Assembly (NCBI GenBank): GCA_958439205.1
Contig: OY288189.1
Coordinates: 1,317,001-1,381,000 of the forward strand
Length of the DNA stretch: 64,000 nt
Direction of reading: 5' to 3'
From: an uncultured Allorhizobium sp.
GTDB taxonomy: Bacteria; Pseudomonadota; Alphaproteobacteria; Rhizobiales; Rhizobiaceae
Positions 60,853-64,000 of the stretch are shown here, one piece after another. Position 1 is the stretch's first letter. Each line of letters starts with the position of its first letter. The position numbers were made by a program, and so were the translations under genes. Under the pieces are notes generated by a model. The model saw only the letters and a program-made list of their open reading frames with translations. It was not told where the DNA came from and ran no database searches.

Positions 60853-61896
60853 GTGACTTCAAGGGCCGTTTTGTGCGGGTGCGGAGCTATGGCCAAGGGC
60901 TGGCTCCGAGCGCTTCAGTCTGCTTCTGACCTCAGCCGCGATGTCGAAATCGTAGGCCTCGTCGACCTCGACCTTTCGGTGGCGAAAGCGCTCGCGGCCG
61001 AGTTTGGGCTTGAGGGCGTGGTGATCGATAAGGATCTCGGCTCCGTCATCGAGGCAACGCAGGCCGACATGCTGTTCGACGTGGTCGTGCCTGCGGCGCG
61101 CTTCGCTGTCGTTTCGACCGCGCTCAAGCTTGGCTGCCATGTCCTCTCCGAAAAGCCGCTTGCCACCTCCATGGATGAGGCGAAGGCATTGCTCGCACTC
61201 TCGGCAGAAACGGGGCGGGTGCATGCCGTCGTCCAGAACCGCCGCTTCATCTCCGGCATCCGACGCCTGCGCCGCGCTGTCGATGACGGGCTGATCGGCG
61301 ACGTCTCGGGCATTCACTGCGACTTCTTCATCGCTCCGCATTTCGGGGGCTTTCGTGAAGCCATGGACAATGTCCTGCTGCTCGACATGGCGATCCATAC
61401 CTTCGACGCCGCTCGCTTCGTGTCCGGCAAGCAGCCGCTTTCGGTCTATTGCGTCGAGAGCAATCCCTCCGGCTCCTGGTATGCCCATGGCGCGTCGGCG
61501 AATGCCATTTTCAAGCTGTCGGGCGATGCCGTCTTTACCTATCGCGGCTCGTGGTGCGCTGAAGGGCGGCGCACCAGTTGGGAGAGCGCCTGGAGGCTGG
61601 TCGGCTCGAAGGGCATGATCACTTGGGACGGCGAGGAGACTTTCGAGGCGACGGTCGCCGGTAATGAGCCCGGCCTGCTGCGCGGTCAGCAAATCTTGCC
61701 CGTCCCATTGGCGCCCGATGACGACGAGACGCACGGACATCGGAGCGTGCTCGCCGAATTCATCGACGCGGTGAAGTCCGGGCGGAAGCCCGAGACTGTA
61801 AGCGACGACAATATCAAGAGCCTGTCCATGGTGTTCGGCGCAATCGAAAGCGCCCGGACCGGACTTCCCGTCAGCATTTCAGTCGAAGGACATTGA
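60853..61896 (+). CDS. Gfo/Idh/MocA family NAD(P)-dependent oxidoreductase
   Basis: A 347-residue dehydrogenase starting at GTG behind GGGAGGA. The Rossmann fold opens with LCGCGAMAKGW, the family motif is SEKPLA near residue 100, and the catalytic region has DMAIHTFD. These enzymes oxidise or isomerise sugars and inositols. It is followed four bases on by a TIM-barrel isomerase and then a sugar-binding protein, so the group probably processes an imported sugar or cyclitol. The substrate cannot be told from sequence. Confidence 0.88.
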   Translation: MTSRAVLCGCGAMAKGWLRALQSASDLSRDVEIVGLVDLDLSVAKALAAEFGLEGVVIDKDLGSVIEATQADMLFDVVVPAARFAVVSTALKLGCHVLSEKPLATSMDEAKALLALSAETGRVHAVVQNRRFISGIRRLRRAVDDGLIGDVSGIHCDFFIAPHFGGFREAMDNVLLLDMAIHTFDAARFVSGKQPLSVYCVESNPSGSWYAHGASANAIFKLSGDAVFTYRGSWCAEGRRTSWESAWRLVGSKGMITWDGEETFEATVAGNEPGLLRGQQILPVPLAPDDDETHGHRSVLAEFIDAVKSGRKPETVSDDNIKSLSMVFGAIESARTGLPVSISVEGH

Positions 61897-61900
61897 GCCC

Positions 61901-62803
61901 GTGAGCAATCCCGCAAAATCCATTCGTATCGGAACCATGGTCAGCGCCAGCGGCGGCAAGGCGGCCGAGCGGATCGGACAGATCGCCGATATGGGCTTTG
62001 AAAGCTTCGAACCCTTCTTCTGGCAGACCACCAATGGTCAGGACCTCGCCGATCTCGGCAAGCGTTGCGTCGAGGCGATCGGCGATCGCGATATTACCAT
62101 CTCGACACTCGGCATGTTCGGCAATCCGCTGGAAGAGACCGACATGGATCTCCAGACCCTGCAGGGCTGGAAGGACTGCATCGACAACGCGCATCATTTC
62201 GGCGCGACCTGCGTCGCTGGGTTCACGGGGCGCGTTCGTAACCGTCCACTGACGGAGAGCCTGCCGCGCTATCGCGAAATCTGGAGCGAGCTTGCCAAGC
62301 GCGCGGCAGACAAGGGCCTGAAGATCGCGTTCGAAAACTGCGCCATGGATGGCAACTGGCAGACGGGCGACTGGAACATCGCCCATAACCCGGATGCCTG
62401 GGAGTTGATCTTCAACGAGACGCCGGACGACCACATCGGGCTCGAATGGGAGCCCTGCCATCAGATGGTCTATCTGATCGACCCGATCCCGCAGATCCGC
62501 AAATGGGCGCACAAGTTCTTCCACGTGCATGGCAAGGACGCGACCATCCGCTGGGACGTCATCCGCGAGCATGGCGTCTTCGGCAAGCACCCCTTCGTCT
62601 TCATGCGCACGCCGGGCTTCGGCGACACCAACTGGACGGATGTCATCTCGGAGTTGCGGCTCGCGGGCTGGTCCGGCTCGATCGACATCGAGGGCTGGCA
62701 CGATCCCGTCTATCGCGACGCGCTGGAAATGACCGGCCAGGTGCATGGCCTCAACTATTTGAAGAATTGCCGGGGTGGGGATTTCGTCACCGATCCGCAA
62801 TGA
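61901..62803 (+). CDS. Sugar phosphate isomerase/epimerase family TIM-barrel protein
   Basis: A 300-residue protein of the AP-endonuclease-2/xylose isomerase-like fold. Metal-ligand candidates are Glu in IAFENCAM, Glu/His in [10 protein letters not shown], His in FHVHGKDA and Glu in [12 protein letters not shown] at 61901 follows AAGGA at good spacing; an ATG 36 bases on is possible. It follows the dehydrogenase closely, a common pairing in sugar and inositol catabolism. Substrate unknown. Confidence 0.85.
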   Translation: MSNPAKSIRIGTMVSASGGKAAERIGQIADMGFESFEPFFWQTTNGQDLADLGKRCVEAIGDRDITISTLGMFGNPLEETDMDLQTLQGWKDCIDNAHHFGATCVAGFTGRVRNRPLTESLPRYREIWSELAKRAADKGLKIAFENCAMDGNWQTGDWNIAHNPDAWELIFNETPDDHIGLEWEPCHQMVYLIDPIPQIRKWAHKFFHVHGKDATIRWDVIREHGVFGKHPFVFMRTPGFGDTNWTDVISELRLAGWSGSIDIEGWHDPVYRDALEMTGQVHGLNYLKNCRGGDFVTDPQ

Positions 62804-62865
62804 GACTGCCCGTCGGCTTGGAGGAAGCCGGCAGGACGACAAGGTCAAACCCTAAGGAGGAGAGC

Positions 62866-64000
62866 ATGTCTATCAAGAATTGCCTGATGGCCGGCGCGCT
62901 GGCGCTGGCCTCCGTGTCCGGGCTCGCTGTGGCAGCCCATGCACAGGAAGAGGTCACCATCACCATCTGGAGCCTCGACAAGCCGGAGCAGCCGGCCTGG
63001 AATCTGGCCCGCGAATTCGACGAGAAGGAGCCGGGCATCAAGGTCGAATATCGTCTCGTGCAGTTCGACGATGTCGTCAGCGAAGCGATGCGCGCCTATT
63101 CGACCGGTCAGGCACCTGACATTATCGCCGTCGACAATCCGGAGCATGCGCTCTTTGCCTCGCGCGGCGCCTTCCTCGACCTGACGGACCGGATCGCGAA
63201 ATCCGAGGTCATCAAGCCGGGCAACTATTTCCCTGGCCCGCTCAATTCCGTCACCTGGGACGGCAAGCTGTTCGGCGTGCCCAAGGCGACCAATACGATT
63301 GCGCTCTACTACAATGCCGACATGTTCAAGGATAAGGGTCTCGATCCCGACAAGCCGCCGCAGACCTGGGCAGAACTCATCGACGCTGCGCGCAAGCTGA
63401 CCGATCCCGCGAAGAATGTTTACGGCCTCGCCTTCTCTGCCAAGGCCAGCGAAGAAGGCACCTTCCAGTTCCTGCCCTGGGCGCAGATGGGCGGCGGTGG
63501 CTACGAGAAGATCAATGCCGATGGTGCGGTCAAGGCGCTCGAAGCCTGGAAGACGATCATGGACGAGAAGCTCGCGTCGCCTGACAGCCTGACGCGCGGA
63601 CAGTGGGATTCGACCGGCACCTTCAATTCCGGCAATGCCGCCATGGCGATCTCCGGTCCCTGGGAGCTGAACCGCATGTCGGATGAAGCCAAGTTCGACT
63701 GGCGTGTGACGCTTCTGCCGGTCCCGGAAGCCGGTGCCGAGCGCTCGTCTGCCATGGGCGACTTCAACTATGCGATCTTCTCGAACAGCAAACATCCCGA
63801 GGAAGCCTTCAAGGCACTCGAGTACTTTGCCTCGCAGGACAATGTGATGTTCGAGAAATACGGACAGCTGCCGGCCCGCTCCGACATCACGCTGCCGGCC
63901 ACCGGCAACGAAAAGAAGGATGCAGCGCTGAAGGTCTTCCAGGAGCAGCTGCAGTTCGCCAAGGCCCGTGGTCCGCATCCGGAATGGCCGAAGATCTCCA
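62866..64000 (+). CDS. Sugar ABC transporter substrate-binding protein (family 1), 3' end beyond window
   Basis: An open frame from the ATG at 62866 (AAGGAGGAGAG upstream) to the right edge without a stop, 378 codons so far. Signal peptide: [23 protein letters not shown]. The mature part has CUT1 binding-protein features ([66 protein letters not shown]). It is the third gene of the LacI-regulated operon; permease genes probably follow outside the window. The opposite-strand frame across it is an overlap artefact. Confidence 0.9.
   Translation, partial: MSIKNCLMAGALALASVSGLAVAAHAQEEVTITIWSLDKPEQPAWNLAREFDEKEPGIKVEYRLVQFDDVVSEAMRAYSTGQAPDIIAVDNPEHALFASRGAFLDLTDRIAKSEVIKPGNYFPGPLNSVTWDGKLFGVPKATNTIALYYNADMFKDKGLDPDKPPQTWAELIDAARKLTDPAKNVYGLAFSAKASEEGTFQFLPWAQMGGGGYEKINADGAVKALEAWKTIMDEKLASPDSLTRGQWDSTGTFNSGNAAMAISGPWELNRMSDEAKFDWRVTLLPVPEAGAERSSAMGDFNYAIFSNSKHPEEAFKALEYFASQDNVMFEKYGQLPARSDITLPATGNEKKDAALKVFQEQLQFAKARGPHPEWPKIS

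Noticed and set aside
62845..63978. 377-codon open frame on the minus strand at the right edge
   Set aside because: It is antisense to the sugar-binding protein beginning at 62866, which has a signal peptide, a strong ribosome site and family motifs.
1..64000. tRNA or rRNA genes, insertion sequences, integrases, attachment sites
   Set aside because: No tRNA-like cloverleaf, rRNA segment, transposase or integrase was recognised by eye. A tRNAscan and IS search would settle this.

Overview
The window looks like a chromosome or megaplasmid segment of a Rhizobiales (Rhizobiaceae-like) alphaproteobacterium. The grounds are the GC-rich codon use with strong G/C preference at third positions, a rhizobial/agrobacterial-style cellulose operon tail, GGAAC-N17-GTT (EcfG/RpoE2-type) stress promoters, HisKA_2 and NarL-type two-component genes, and many ABC uptake operons each with its own regulator. 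I saw no rRNA, tRNA, CRISPR array, insertion sequence or phage gene. The first gene (a BcsB C-terminus) and the last gene (a sugar-binding protein from 62866) are cut by the window edges.

Region 1 (1-3137): end of a cellulose synthesis operon, with the bcsB tail, a GH8 endoglucanase and a secreted TPR-like protein. Region 2 (3282-10905): a stress island with a DUF892 ferritin-like protein, a large-subunit catalase, a single-domain response regulator and HisKA_2 kinase, a PepSY-like exported protein with a Gly-zipper stress protein, a PHB-depolymerase-type esterase and a small exported protein. Three of these transcription units carry the same GGAAC-N17-GTT promoter. Region 3 (10924-18084): envelope genes, comprising a CPBP protease, exported proteins, an M13 metallopeptidase, an SH3 protein, a LysR regulator and an L,D-transpeptidase.

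Region 4 (18337-34740): a type I secretion locus. One giant (about 2911 aa) RTX protein carries two animal-type haem peroxidase domains, both with complete catalytic residues. It is followed by a PrtD-like ABC exporter, a second RTX protein with an N-terminal hydrophobic segment, and an HlyD adaptor. A divergent membrane kinase with a degenerate ATPase domain and a NarL-type regulator lie upstream. The architecture resembles the Mn(II)-oxidising/PepA-type calcium-binding peroxidases.

Region 5 (35185-49764): aromatic catabolism. A nine-gene operon encodes two hydroxyquinol 1,2-dioxygenases, maleylacetate reductase, a branched-chain-type ABC importer and a FAD phenol-type hydroxylase. Beside it is a three-gene operon with a PcpA/LinE/MhqO-type hydroquinone dioxygenase, an MhqD-type hydrolase and a second paralogous binding protein that has no permease of its own. 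Each operon is read away from a paralogous LysR gene, and both LysR genes carry the same T-N11-A palindrome at the same position over the start codon. The two ring-cleavage routes plausibly meet at maleylacetate and then 3-oxoadipate.

Region 6 (49822-56609): an arabinofuranosidase/ABC sugar importer operon preceded by an unusual ArsR-type regulator with a roughly 200-residue C-terminal domain. Region 7 (56736-59678): vanA-vanR-vanB vanillate demethylation genes with paired TGTATACA sites. Region 8 (59700-64000): a LacI-regulated sugar or polyol locus with two CGTAA-type operators, a Gfo/Idh/MocA dehydrogenase, a TIM-barrel isomerase and a truncated binding protein.
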